Shown: positions 14,478 to 21,722, counted from the stretch's first letter. The stretch is 35,843 nucleotides of DNA from JBFXAN01 sp050184225 (GCA_050184225.1 JBFXAN010000057.1:1-35843); one strand, 5' to 3'. The notes: generated from the sequence alone by a model not told the origin. Translations and numbers: made by a program.

Positions 14478-14717
14478 ATGAACTTGCTTCCGCAAGTGGG
14501 GGCAAGCGACTATCTGGTAATGCGAGGTGCGGAGATGCAGGCGTGGCGCGAAGCGCGCAAGATGAGCCGGCGGAAGCTGGCTCAATCGCTCGACGTGGCC
14601 GAGGGGACGATCTATCGCTGGGAGAAAGAACAGCGCCAAATGCCGAGCCGGATCATTGAACTGGCACTCAAGGGCTTGGATGTGGAGCTAGCAGAGACGG
14701 AGGGACAGCAGGCATGA
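14478..14717 (+). CDS. XRE-family helix-turn-helix regulator
   Basis: This 79-residue protein has a helix-turn-helix spanning about residues 21-58: MQAWREARKMSRRKLAQSLD, then VAEGTIYRWEKEQRQMPSRI. The second and third helices (SRRKLAQSLDVAEGTIYRWE) are a clear XRE match. The ATG at 14478 lacks a ribosome binding site but sits where the predicted promoter would start transcription; a later ATG at 14535 would still keep the whole domain. Its stop overlaps the integrase start (ATGA), so it is coupled to it. The likely role is a phage-type repressor controlling integrase and the divergent minus-strand operon. Confidence 0.75.
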   Translation: MNLLPQVGASDYLVMRGAEMQAWREARKMSRRKLAQSLDVAEGTIYRWEKEQRQMPSRIIELALKGLDVELAETEGQQA

Positions 14718-16297
14718 CGACGGCGGCGATCTACGTCCGGGTCAGTACGTCCGGTCAGGAGGCGAACTCCTCCCTTGCGTCACAGGAAGCGGCCTGCCGG
14801 GAGTACGCGGCGACGCATGGGTATGAGGTTGTCGATATCTACCGCGAGGTTCACAGCGGCGCCGAACTCTGGCAGCGGCCGCGCCTCTCAGAACTCCGCG
14901 AGATCGTCCGCCGGCGGGGCGTTGACGCGGTGATCTGCTACGCGATTGACCGGCTCAGCCGCGATCCCACGCACCTGGGCGTGATCGTCTCCGAAGCCGA
15001 CTATCATCAGGTCGCGATTCACTTCGTTTCTGAGCCGCTCGACAGCAGCCCGGAGGGCGAACTGATCCGGTTCGTCAAAGGGTTCGCGGCCAAGATCGAG
15101 CGGGAGAAGTTCAAGGACCGATCCCGGCGCGGCAAGCAGAGCCGCGCGTTGCGCGGGGCGCCGCTCGTCGGCGCGTATCCACCGTACGGCTATCAGTGGC
15201 TCACCGAGACGCGGCACGAGAAGATCGTCAAGACCACGCTCGCCCTCGACCCGCTCCGGGCGCCGATCGTCAGGTCGCTGTTCGAAGACGCTGCGGCGGG
15301 ACGCTCCATTCGACACCTGGCCGCCGACCTGAACGCGCGTGACGTGCCATCTGTCAAGGGCCGGCCGTGGCAGACATCGAGCGTGCATAGTCTCCTGCGG
15401 AATCCGATCTACACCGGCACGGTCGTTGCCTTCCGGCATCGCGCCATCAAGGACGCCACCAGCGGCAAGGTCACGAAAGTGGTACGCCGGCACGCGGATG
15501 ACCCGGAGGTAATCGAGACAAAGAACGCGGTCCCGGCGATCGTCTCGGAGGAACTCTTCGAGGCCGTCGCGGAGCGGTTCACTGCGAACAAAGCGATGGC
15601 GTCACGCAACCATCACGACCCGGAGGCGACGCTCCTCCGCGGCGGCTATGCGATCTGCGGCCACTGCGGCGGGACGATGTACGCCCACACGCGGAAGCCT
15701 CGGCCGGGCTATCAGTATCGCTGTGTCTCCTGGCAGTACGATCCGGCCCGCTGCCGGCAACACACGATCGTTGCCGAGATCCTTGACGATGCTGTCTGGC
15801 AGCGGGTGAGCGCCGTGCTGCGCGACCCCGACTTGATCGCCAGGAAGATCGAGGAGCTTCGGGCGAACGACCCGACGGCCGGCGACCTGGCCGGCTTCGA
15901 GCGGGAGATCGCCAAGGTGACGAAGCAACGCGACACCTATCTCGCGAACGTCGGCAACGCGCCGACGGTGGAGGTTGCCGGCCTGATGATGGGGAAGGTC
16001 GCGCAACTCTCCGACGAGCTCGCGCGGCTCGAAGCGGAGCGGGACGCGATCAACGCGCGGCGGGAGGCGTGGGAGGCGGCACAAACCGCGCTTCGCGACC
16101 TCCAGGCGGGCTGTGCGCGAGTCGCCGAACGGCTGGAGCACGCGCCCTACGAGCGGAAGCGGGAGGCGCTGGACTACCTCGGCGTGCGGGTGAAAGTATT
16201 CCGCCAGGGTTCGCCGGAACGGTATGTCATCGAGGCGGTGACGGCGACACCGAGCGGTGAAATTGTGTCCACAATTGGAGCAGGTCGCACACGGTGA
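14714..16297 (+). CDS. int: large serine recombinase (site-specific integrase)
   Basis: This 527-residue protein has the resolvase catalytic domain first (AAIYVRVSTSGQEANSSLAS, with R9 and nucleophile S11; YAIDRLSRDPTHLG; EREKFKDRSRRGKQ), then the recombinase domain (GAYPPYGYQW, RSIRHLAADLNARDVPSVKG, LLRNPIYTGT), a zinc ribbon near residues 313-350 (CGHCGG and later YRC, ARC), and a coiled coil near 395-470 (LSDELARLEAERDAINARRE). All parts expected of a large serine integrase are present. It is coupled to the XRE gene. The reading frame runs through the right attachment site: the last five codons and the stop lie in host DNA, so the C-terminus differs between the integrated and circular states. 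Confidence 0.93.
   Translation: MTTAAIYVRVSTSGQEANSSLASQEAACREYAATHGYEVVDIYREVHSGAELWQRPRLSELREIVRRRGVDAVICYAIDRLSRDPTHLGVIVSEADYHQVAIHFVSEPLDSSPEGELIRFVKGFAAKIEREKFKDRSRRGKQSRALRGAPLVGAYPPYGYQWLTETRHEKIVKTTLALDPLRAPIVRSLFEDAAAGRSIRHLAADLNARDVPSVKGRPWQTSSVHSLLRNPIYTGTVVAFRHRAIKDATSGKVTKVVRRHADDPEVIETKNAVPAIVSEELFEAVAERFTANKAMASRNHHDPEATLLRGGYAICGHCGGTMYAHTRKPRPGYQYRCVSWQYDPARCRQHTIVAEILDDAVWQRVSAVLRDPDLIARKIEELRANDPTAGDLAGFEREIAKVTKQRDTYLANVGNAPTVEVAGLMMGKVAQLSDELARLEAERDAINARREAWEAAQTALRDLQAGCARVAERLEHAPYERKREALDYLGVRVKVFRQGSPERYVIEAVTATPSGEIVSTIGAGRTR
16262..16281. other. attachment site, right junction of the integrated element
   Basis: The arm ATTGTGTCC (16262-16270), ACAATTGG, then GAGC (16278-16281) mark the right end. 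To the right the hydrolase 5' part begins. Combined with the left end this gives ATTGTGTCC, ACAATTGG, AG, CCGTTTAC, GGACACAAT: arms perfectly inverse, 8-bp spacers, central AG. The crossover dinucleotide is most likely 16279-16280. Confidence 0.8.
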
Positions 16298-16658
16298 TCG
16301 GCCGGTGGGCGGCCACGGTGTCGTCGAGTGGTCCGTCGATCCGTCTCAGGACGCTGCGATCGGCCAGCTCCGGCAGCAGCCGGTCCACCGGCTCGTCCAG
16401 CCGCAACCGACACTCCTCCACCAGGATCATTGCCGCCACCGCGGTGATCGGCTTCGTCATCGAGGCGATGCGAAAGATCGTGTCGCGCTGCATCAGCTCA
16501 CCACCGCCGACCGTCATCGTTCCGAGGGCATCGACATGGACCTCGTCCCGGCGGTAGACAAGCGTGACGAGGCCGGGTACCTGACCGCGCTCGACATAGC
16601 CGACCATCACGTCCTGCATGCGCGCGAGCCGTGCCTGAGAAAATCCTCCAGCGCTCAT
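16278..16658 (-). pseudogene. serine hydrolase (beta-lactamase family), 5' part, split by the integrated element
   Basis: This encodes the first 127 residues of the hydrolase whose remainder lies at 4860-5681. It contains GQVPGLVTLVYRRDEVHVDA, then DTIFRIASMTKPITAVAAMI with the catalytic SxxK (S-M-T-K), EECRLRLDEPVDRLLPELAD and PITVCDLL. After DLL the host frame is cut. The element then supplies the chance residues QLWTQFHRSV before a stop at 16227. The start at 16658 follows the HhH gene by seven bases; the longer reading from 16757 would run through that gene. Joined at the CTC codon shared by both junctions, the two parts form one 399-residue reading frame with no mismatch in phase. Confidence 0.88.
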
Positions 16659-16665
16659 CAGCAAC

Positions 16666-16890
16666 TCATCCCGTCTCGTGATTCCTGGCGGCGAACGAGA
16701 GTCCCTGGCCGGCGAGGGCGCGCCGGATCTGATCGATTCCCTTGGGACCCATGCCATGCAGCTTCAGGACTTCGCCCTCGCTAACTCCGGTGAATTGTTC
16801 GAGCCGTGTATAGCCGGCCACGGCGAGCGCCCGCCGTGCGGGATTGCTCAAGCCGGAGGGAAGGCCGGACTTTGGAGCGTTACCACTCAT
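16666..16890 (-). CDS. small helix-hairpin-helix protein resembling the RNA polymerase alpha C-terminal domain
   Basis: This 74-residue protein reads LPSGLSNPARRALAVAGYTR, LEQFTGVSEGEVLKLHGMGP, KGIDQIRRALAGQGLSF. The pattern GLSNPARRALAxAGYTxLEQLxxxSExElLxLHGMGPKxIxxIrxAL is that of stand-alone alphaCTD-like helix-hairpin-helix proteins. It may bind DNA, but no specific role is established. Its stop lies seven bases ahead of the hydrolase start, and it follows the broken reductase by ten bases, so all belong to one minus-strand transcription unit. Confidence 0.75.
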   Translation of the reverse strand: MSGNAPKSGLPSGLSNPARRALAVAGYTRLEQFTGVSEGEVLKLHGMGPKGIDQIRRALAGQGLSFAARNHETG

Positions 16891-16900
16891 CTGGACTCTT

Positions 16901-17347
16901 TCACCTTTCCCGACGTTCGCCCGCCCGCTGATAGGCGAGGTAGACGACGCCGGAGCGAAATGTGCGGGAATCGACGAGGCGAAGGTTGAGCTGGTGGTTC
17001 AGGGGCGGAAGGGCCGGGGTGGCGTTTCCTTCGACCTGACCGAGGGATTTGGAGAAGACGACCTTCGGTGTGCACTTCCAGAGGTGCGCGAATTCGCGCT
17101 CATACTCCGTGATCGATGGGTCTCGATCTCTCGTCTCCCAGTATGACATGACCTGGTACATCCCCTACATGTGGCCGAAGTCGAAGACGGTGCGGCCGAT
17201 GATAATCGTGGGGCACTGCTCGCTGAACTCCGGGTAGCCGTACGATTGTCCCGGTACGAAGTCGGGCATCGCGTCCCAGACGGGGAGGTCATCGGCGTGT
17301 GCCATGAAAACGTCGAGGCTGATGCCGGTGTGCGTGCGGATCTGCAT
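16901..17347 (-). pseudogene. dihydrofolate reductase-like (RibD C-terminal family) gene, nonsense-mutated and internally deleted
   Basis: The frame starts MQIRTHTGISLDVFMAHADD at 17347 and reads TIIIGRTVFDFGHM, then TAG at 17165-17167. The same frame continues GMYQVMSYWETRDRDPSITE, WKCTPKVVFSKSLGQVEGNAT. At the stop, relatives usually have W, so TGG to TAG is likely. After GNAT about 50 residues present in relatives (the LKAQPG...LVDEY...GG region) are missing, and the end LNLRLVDSRTFRSGVVYLAY follows directly in frame. Two independent lesions mark it as dead. It lies 13 bases after the intact reductase gene and is likely an old paralog. Confidence 0.8.
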
Positions 17348-17360
17348 CGCGTTCTCCAAT

Positions 17361-17903
17361 TCAATCAGGCTTGTAGTGCAGGATGACGAGTCCGGATTTG
17401 AACGGTTTGGACTCGATCAGCGTCAGGTTGCGCGCCGTTGCGCTGCCCTTGAAGAAGGGCACGCCGGAACCGAGGAGGACGGGGTTGATGCCGAAACGGT
17501 ATTCGTCCACCAGGCCGTGCTCGATCAGGGTCGCGGAGAAGTCCGCACTGCCGAAGACGAAGATATCGCCACCGGGTTGCGCTTTCAGCTTCGAGACTTC
17601 GTCGGGAACGTTGTCGCCGACGATCGTCGTGTTGTTCCAGTCGGTCTGCGTCAGCGTCCTGGAGAAGACGACCTTCGGTACGCTATTCATGAAGTCAGCG
17701 ATCTGTCCCTCAGCGGATGGCCAGTAGGCGGCCATCCCTTCATACGTGATCCGGCCGAACAAGAGTGTATCGGCGGATTGCTGGGTTTCGAGGATGTACT
17801 TTTCGAGGTCTTCGTCGAAGCGAAACCAGTCGATGCTTCCCTTGTCCGGACCCTCGAAGTAGCCGTCAAGGCTGATCATGTTCCACAAGATGAGTTTTCT
17901 CAT
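17361..17903 (-). CDS. dihydrofolate reductase family protein (RibD C-terminal domain)
   Basis: This 180-residue protein is complete: MRKLILWNMISLDGYFEGPD, TLLFGRITYEGMAAYWPSAE, FMNSVPKVVFSRTLTQTDWN, VSKLKAQPGGDIFVFGSADF, LVDEYRFGINPVLLGSGVPF, and an end SKPFKSGLVILHYKPD. This is the NADPH-binding RibD/DHFR-like fold. Family members with this short form are rarely true folate enzymes and their substrate is unknown. The start at 17903 has CAGGAG seven bases upstream. It is preceded by the SRPBCC gene on the same strand, a partnership with ArsR and SRPBCC genes that recurs in actinobacteria and Chloroflexota. Confidence 0.88.
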   Translation of the reverse strand: MRKLILWNMISLDGYFEGPDKGSIDWFRFDEDLEKYILETQQSADTLLFGRITYEGMAAYWPSAEGQIADFMNSVPKVVFSRTLTQTDWNNTTIVGDNVPDEVSKLKAQPGGDIFVFGSADFSATLIEHGLVDEYRFGINPVLLGSGVPFFKGSATARNLTLIESKPFKSGLVILHYKPD

Positions 17904-18004
17904 CACACAGCTCCTGGGTAACCGCCGGGAGGAAAGCACGATCGCTGATACGACACAGCGACGCCGCGTTGCGGAAGCGGTCACATGCGGTTAGTTCCGG
18001 CGTG

Positions 18005-18478
18005 TCAGGCGTTCGCCGGTTGGCGCTGTAACTCGGCGCCGAGGGCGTCCAGCAGTTCGCCGGTGCCGTGCTCGCGCTCGGCGGGAATGTCGTGGCCGTC
18101 GAGGTAGGCGCCCTGCTCGGTGAAGATCAGCCGCGTGCCGGCGCCACTGGGTTTTAGCTCGACCGTCGCCACCGAGACGGAGATCCGCGTCTCGTCGATG
18201 TGCATGTCATAGGCGTAGACGATGCGCTCGTTCGGCACGATGTCGTAATAGCGGCCTTCGTAGGCGTGGACGGGGCCGCCCACGGGTCCGCCGCGGCTGA
18301 TCTCGCGGCCGCCGATCCGGAAGTCAAGCTCGAACTCCTCGGGTCCCCAATCTTCGGGACCGCCGAACCAGCGGGACTTGATCGCCGGGTCGGCCCAGGC
18401 GGCGAAGACACGGGCCGGCGATGCGGGATAGGTGCGCTCGATGACAAAGGTGGAGTGAGTAACGGATCGTTTGGTCAT
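18005..18478 (-). CDS. SRPBCC / AHSA1-like domain protein
   Basis: This 157-residue protein has the AHSA1 (START-like) layout: FVIERTYPASPARVFAAWAD, KSRWFGGPEDWGPEEFELDF, GGREISRGG, YEGRYYDIVPNERIVYAYDM, SVATVELKPSGAGTRLIFTE. The fold forms a hydrophobic pocket, and the ligand is unknown. It starts nine bases after the ArsR regulator gene ends, so the two are co-transcribed, which is the standard arrangement for these regulators. The C-terminal helix follows EREHGTGELLDALGAELQ. Confidence 0.9.
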   Translation of the reverse strand: MTKRSVTHSTFVIERTYPASPARVFAAWADPAIKSRWFGGPEDWGPEEFELDFRIGGREISRGGPVGGPVHAYEGRYYDIVPNERIVYAYDMHIDETRISVSVATVELKPSGAGTRLIFTEQGAYLDGHDIPAEREHGTGELLDALGAELQRQPANA

Positions 18479-18487
18479 GACTGACTC

Positions 18488-18829
18488 CTACGGTTGGGGT
18501 TCTTCGGGATGCTCGGCGAGGTATGCGCCGAGTCGGTCGAGACGGCGCTCCCAGCCAGACCGCCGCTCGGCGATCCATTGCTCGGCCAGCTGCAGCGTTC
18601 GCGGTTCCATGCGGCAGGTGCGCACTCGACCCACCTTTTCCGATCGGACGAGTCCGCTCGCTTCGAGAACGTGGAGATGCTGGACCACGGCCGGGAGCGA
18701 GATGGTGAAGGGCCGGGCGAGATCACTGACCGAGGCCGGGCCCCGACTCAGCCGCTCGACCATCATCCGTCGGGTCGGGTCCGCCAGCGCCTGGAACACG
18801 AGGTCGAGCGACTGAGATTGGTTAATCAT
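18488..18829 (-). CDS. ArsR-family transcriptional regulator
   Basis: This 113-residue protein has LDLVFQALADPTRRMMVERL, SRGPASVSDLARPFTISLPA, VVQHLHVLEASGLVRSEKVG, RVRTCRMEP, the ArsR winged helix-turn-helix. It lacks the cysteine metal sites of metal-sensing members, as usual for the subgroup paired with AHSA1 proteins. The start at 18829 lies about seven bases from a predicted -10 box, so the message may be leaderless. Longer readings up to 19048 run antisense through the sigma factor gene and are rejected. It likely represses its own operon. Confidence 0.88.
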   Translation of the reverse strand: MINQSQSLDLVFQALADPTRRMMVERLSRGPASVSDLARPFTISLPAVVQHLHVLEASGLVRSEKVGRVRTCRMEPRTLQLAEQWIAERRSGWERRLDRLGAYLAEHPEEPQP

Positions 18830-18836
18830 CTGCTTA

Positions 18837-18865
18837 AGTATTGCACCGCTGGCAGCCGCCGTCAA
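18837..18865 (-). promoter_or_regulatory. candidate promoter of the ArsR operon
   Basis: On the minus strand TTGACG (18860-18865), 17 bases, then AATACT (18837-18842). Five and four matches to consensus. Transcription would begin at or next to the ATG at 18829, so translation may be leaderless. Confidence 0.5.
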
Positions 18866-18896
18866 GGTGATTCGTCGGACTTGACCGTTGCGGAGA

Positions 18897-20183
18897 TCAG
18901 AGGAGGTTGCGTGACGCCGAGTCGCGGAGGCATGCGGCCGCCCGTCGGAGCAGCAGATCGCGCTCGCGTGCGTTGCGTGTGAGTGATGCTGCCTGCTCGA
19001 ACTCGGCGTGGGCCTCATCGAAGCGGCCGAGCTTGGCGAGTAGATCACCGCGCACGCTCGGCAGCAGATGGTAGTTCTGCAGCGACGGCTCCGCGGTCAG
19101 CGTGTCGACGAGTGCGAGTCCTGTTGCCGGTCCGAACGCCATCGACAGGGCGACGGCACGATTCAATTCCACGACAGGCGTGGGTGAAACCTGTGCGAGC
19201 GCCGCATAGAGCGCCGCGATCCGATGCCAGTCGGTTTCCTCCGGCGCGTGCGCCCGCGCGTGACAGGCGGCGATCGCGGCCTGCAAGGTATACGGACCGC
19301 GTATTCCGTCGAGCGCCTCCGCCCGCTCAAGCGCCGCGAGACCGCGACGGATGAGCAGCCGATCCCAACGGCCGCGGTCTTGGTCGAGCAGGAGCACCGG
19401 CTCGCCGTTTGGGCCGATCCGGGCGCGCGCCCGCGACGCCTGGATCTCCATCAAGGCGACGAGGCCGTGGACCTCCGGTTCATTCGGGGCAAGCCCGGCG
19501 AGGATGCGGCCGAGCCGGAGCGCATCCTCGCAGAGCGCGGGACGCATCCAGTCATCGCCGGTGGTCGCCGCGTAGCCCTCGTTGAAGATGAGGTAGATCA
19601 CGCCGAGCACCGACGACAGGCGGGCGGCGCGCTCGGCCCCGCTGGGAACCTCGAAGGGCACGCGTGCCTCGGCGAGCGTCCGCTTGGCCCGGACGATCCG
19701 CTGGGCGACGGTCGGCTCTGGGATCAGGAACGCCCGCGCGATCTCCTCGGTGGTCAGTCCGCCGAGCAGGCGCAGGGTGAGTGCGACCCGCGCTTCGGTT
19801 GAGAGCACCGGATGACAGGCGATGAACATGAGGCGCAGCAGATCGTCCTCGATGTCGTCATCGATCACGGCATCCAGTTCTGGGATCGCCAGTTGCTGCT
19901 GCGTCTCGATCTCGTGACCGAGAACGTCGAGCTTCTGCTGGAATCGCTTGTTCCGGCGGAAGTGGTCGATCGCGCGATGTTTGGCGGTGGCCATCAGCCA
20001 GGCGCCCGGGTTATCGGGGATGCCGGACTCCGGCCATCGTTCGAGGGCGGCAACGAGCGCGTCCTGCGCCAGTTCCTCGGCGAGGCCGACATCGCGCACA
20101 ATCCGAACGAGGCCGGCGATCAGCTTCGCCGACTCGATCCGCCAAACCGCGTCGATCGCGCGATGAGCATCGGCAGCCGTCAT
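18897..20183 (-). CDS. ECF sigma factor of the ECF42 type with TPR-like C-terminal extension
   Basis: This 428-residue protein begins with sigma region 2 (AKLIAGLVRIVRDVGLAEEL, AQDALVAALERWP, PGAWLMATAKHRAIDHFRRN) and region 4 (ALTLRLLGGLTTEEIARAFL, EPTVAQRIVRAKRTLAEARV). After that comes the DUF6596 extension of about 230 residues (YLIFNEGYAATTGDDWMRPA; PYTLQAAIAACHARAHAPEE; NRAVALSMAFGPATGLALVD), which replaces an anti-sigma factor in this group. The downstream order of DGPF/YCII genes on the same strand (20278-20625, 21357-21722) is the ECF42 signature. Such factors often drive expression of the DGPF genes themselves. The length is normal for the group. It runs toward the ArsR gene. Confidence 0.92.
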   Translation of the reverse strand: MTAADAHRAIDAVWRIESAKLIAGLVRIVRDVGLAEELAQDALVAALERWPESGIPDNPGAWLMATAKHRAIDHFRRNKRFQQKLDVLGHEIETQQQLAIPELDAVIDDDIEDDLLRLMFIACHPVLSTEARVALTLRLLGGLTTEEIARAFLIPEPTVAQRIVRAKRTLAEARVPFEVPSGAERAARLSSVLGVIYLIFNEGYAATTGDDWMRPALCEDALRLGRILAGLAPNEPEVHGLVALMEIQASRARARIGPNGEPVLLLDQDRGRWDRLLIRRGLAALERAEALDGIRGPYTLQAAIAACHARAHAPEETDWHRIAALYAALAQVSPTPVVELNRAVALSMAFGPATGLALVDTLTAEPSLQNYHLLPSVRGDLLAKLGRFDEAHAEFEQAASLTRNARERDLLLRRAAACLRDSASRNLL

Positions 20184-20277
20184 CGCGATCGATCAGAGCA
20201 TCTCCGACGGCACGGCCGCAAGTCCTGGACTGACTGAGATCGTGGCATCACGGCCTGCCCTGCCGAGCACGGCGCCG

Positions 20278-20625
20278 TTAGAGCGGATGCCAGATGCCGA
20301 TGCGCCGTACCTCTATCCAACTCTGCTCATTCGTCGGGACCCTCGTCGCGATCTCTAGTGCCTCGCCGGCGTCCTTGCACTCCACTACGAAGAAGCCACC
20401 GAGCACTTCCTTTGACTCGGCAAAGGGACCATCCATGGCGAGTCGTCTGTCTGCCTTGACCCGCATTCGCCGGCCGTTCTCGACGGGTGCAAGCCCGGCT
20501 CCGCCAAGATATATCCCTTGTTCCCGAAGCTCGCGCTCGAGTTCTGCATGCTGTGGTTGCAGTGAGGGCCGGTTCGAGTCGACCGGCACGCTCGGGTCAT
20601 ACAGAATTTGCAGCATGTAGATCAT
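20278..20625 (-). CDS. YCII / DGPF domain protein
   Basis: This 115-residue protein reads MIYMLQILYDPSVPVDSNRP, YLGGAGLAPVENGRRMRVKA, then AMDGPFAESKEVLGGFFVVE with the DGPF motif, and ends in CKDAGEALEIATRVPTNEQS, WIEVRRIGIWHPL. This is the ferredoxin-like YCII fold. The ATG at 20625 directly follows GGGAGAAGG; the ATG at 20616 is also possible. It lies upstream of the ECF42 sigma gene in the same direction, with 94 bases between them. The function of DGPF proteins is not established; they are likely part of the sigma factor's output or signalling. Confidence 0.88.
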   Translation of the reverse strand: MIYMLQILYDPSVPVDSNRPSLQPQHAELERELREQGIYLGGAGLAPVENGRRMRVKADRRLAMDGPFAESKEVLGGFFVVECKDAGEALEIATRVPTNEQSWIEVRRIGIWHPL

Positions 20626-20826
20626 CCTTCTCCCTCGCATCAGTCAGGTTTGGAGCCGAAGCTGCCGGGGTTCGCTGCCAGGTGGCCGCGGCTCTACTAG
20701 GACGTCGAACAGGCATCAATCAGATCGACACGACGCACGATTTTTTCTTGTGCTGTTCATTAAAGCAGGAAAAGGAAAGGAGTGGGAGTCAGTGTCATTG
20801 GGCGGCGTCGCTCCGTAGCGGCACAT

Positions 20827-21279
20827 TCATGGGCTGCTTCGCCCCTCCCGCAGATTGCCGATCGCCTTGTCGATGCGCCGCTGCCGCGTGTCGGGGGTCT
20901 TGGCGTCCTCGATTGAGAGGACGATCCGGCGCTTGTTGCTGTAGGACAGACCGTCGAAGAACTGCCTGGCGTCTGCATCGCCGTCGAGCGCATCGGCGAA
21001 GTCGGCGGGAACGGCCACCTCGCGCGGCTCGGTGTCGAGCTCGATGCCGACCTCGAATTCGTCTCCGGCGACGACGCCGGCATGCTCGCGGACCTCGGCG
21101 CTGACGGGGAGCATGAACTCGCCGCCCATCACCGCGACCGTGCTGCGGTAGGTGTAGCCGTTGATCGTGACGCGCACCACCGGCCGCTTGCTCGACCCGA
21201 GACCGGCGACGACCTCTGCTGGAACCTGGATGCCGGTGGCGGTCTTGCCGCCCAACAGGAGCGTGGCGCGAAACTGCAT
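20827..21279 (-). CDS. DUF1905 / YdeI (OmpD-associated) family protein
   Basis: This 150-residue protein has the DUF1905 beta-barrel-like start MQFRATLLLGGKTATGIQVP, RPVVRVTINGYTYRSTVAVM, GGEFMLPVSAEVREHAGVVA, then the YdeI-type helical part DALDGDADARQFFDGLSYSN, KRRIVLSIEDAKTPDTRQRR. AGGGAGAAC precedes the ATG. It belongs to the group of soluble accessory proteins often found with DGPF and AHSA1 genes. The molecular role is unknown. It lies between the two DGPF genes in the same direction, with 200 and 77 bases of spacing, so it may have its own promoter. Confidence 0.88.
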   Translation of the reverse strand: MQFRATLLLGGKTATGIQVPAEVVAGLGSSKRPVVRVTINGYTYRSTVAVMGGEFMLPVSAEVREHAGVVAGDEFEVGIELDTEPREVAVPADFADALDGDADARQFFDGLSYSNKRRIVLSIEDAKTPDTRQRRIDKAIGNLREGRSSP

Positions 21280-21356
21280 GAAGTTCTCCCTTCTGACCCC
21301 ATGGCCACCGCTCCGGCCGGACCAAATTACCCGACCGAAGCGGTGGCGTGCGGGTG

Positions 21357-21722
21357 CTACGGAGCAGGCGCGAAGTCCGACTCATCGAACACTGGGCGCA
21401 ACTCGCACTCGCCCTCGCCGATGACGTTGAGGAAGCGCGTCGTCCATTCGACCGCCTCCTCCATCGTCTTCACCTCGTAGAGGGCGTAGGAGGCGATCAA
21501 CTCCTTCGACTCGGTGAACGGCCCATCGATCACCGTGACCTTGCCGTCCACCAGCTTGATGCGCTTGCCCTTGGAACTTGGTCGGAGCCCGTCGCTTGCG
21601 ATCAGCACACCGGCCTTCGCGACCTCCTCCATGAACGTTCCCATCTTTGCCAGCAGTTCCGGGCTGGGTGGCGTGCCCGCCTCCGACTCCGCATCGGCCT
21701 TCATCAGTCCCAGGATACGCAT
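21357..21722 (-). CDS. DGPF domain protein (YCII-like)
   Basis: This 121-residue protein begins MRILGLMKADAESEAGTPPS, with helix ELLAKMGTFMEEVAKAGVLI, a strand pair KRIKLVDGKVTVIDGPFTES containing DGPF, KELIASYALYEVKTMEEAVE and an end GEGECELRPVFDESDF. GAGGAG eight bases upstream fixes the start at 21722. It is the second DGPF protein of the ECF42 locus and clearly different from the other, matching the more common form with the ELRP ending. Likely co-regulated with the sigma factor. Confidence 0.88.
   Translation of the reverse strand: MRILGLMKADAESEAGTPPSPELLAKMGTFMEEVAKAGVLIASDGLRPSSKGKRIKLVDGKVTVIDGPFTESKELIASYALYEVKTMEEAVEWTTRFLNVIGEGECELRPVFDESDFAPAP

Larger units (their letters stand above)
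5680..16280. mobile_element. serine-recombinase integrative element, about 10.6 kb, phage-satellite-like
   Basis: The ends are defined by three independent signs: the hydrolase gene is split exactly here and rejoins in frame; both ends share GAGC; and the inner ends combine into a symmetric attP with 9-bp arms, 8-bp spacers and a central AG. The integrase gene lies at the right end, as usual. Gene content from left to right: DNA-binding and zinc-ribbon proteins, primase, HNH nuclease, small terminase, large-terminase-like fragment, coiled-coil protein, metallopeptidase, toxin-antitoxin pair, a minus-strand operon, XRE regulator, integrase. There are no portal, protease, capsid, tail, lysis or conjugation genes. 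This fits a packaging-dependent phage satellite or a reduced prophage. Confidence 0.88.

Noticed and set aside
5680..16280. Complete prophage or conjugative element
   Set aside because: No portal, capsid, tail, lysis, relaxase or type IV secretion genes are coded within the defined ends.
4626..17167. Reassignment of TAG to an amino acid
   Set aside because: Several genes in the window end normally in TAG (transposase end at 124-126, yezD, the COG4315 protein), and two of the three interrupted genes have further lesions. Ordinary decay is simpler.
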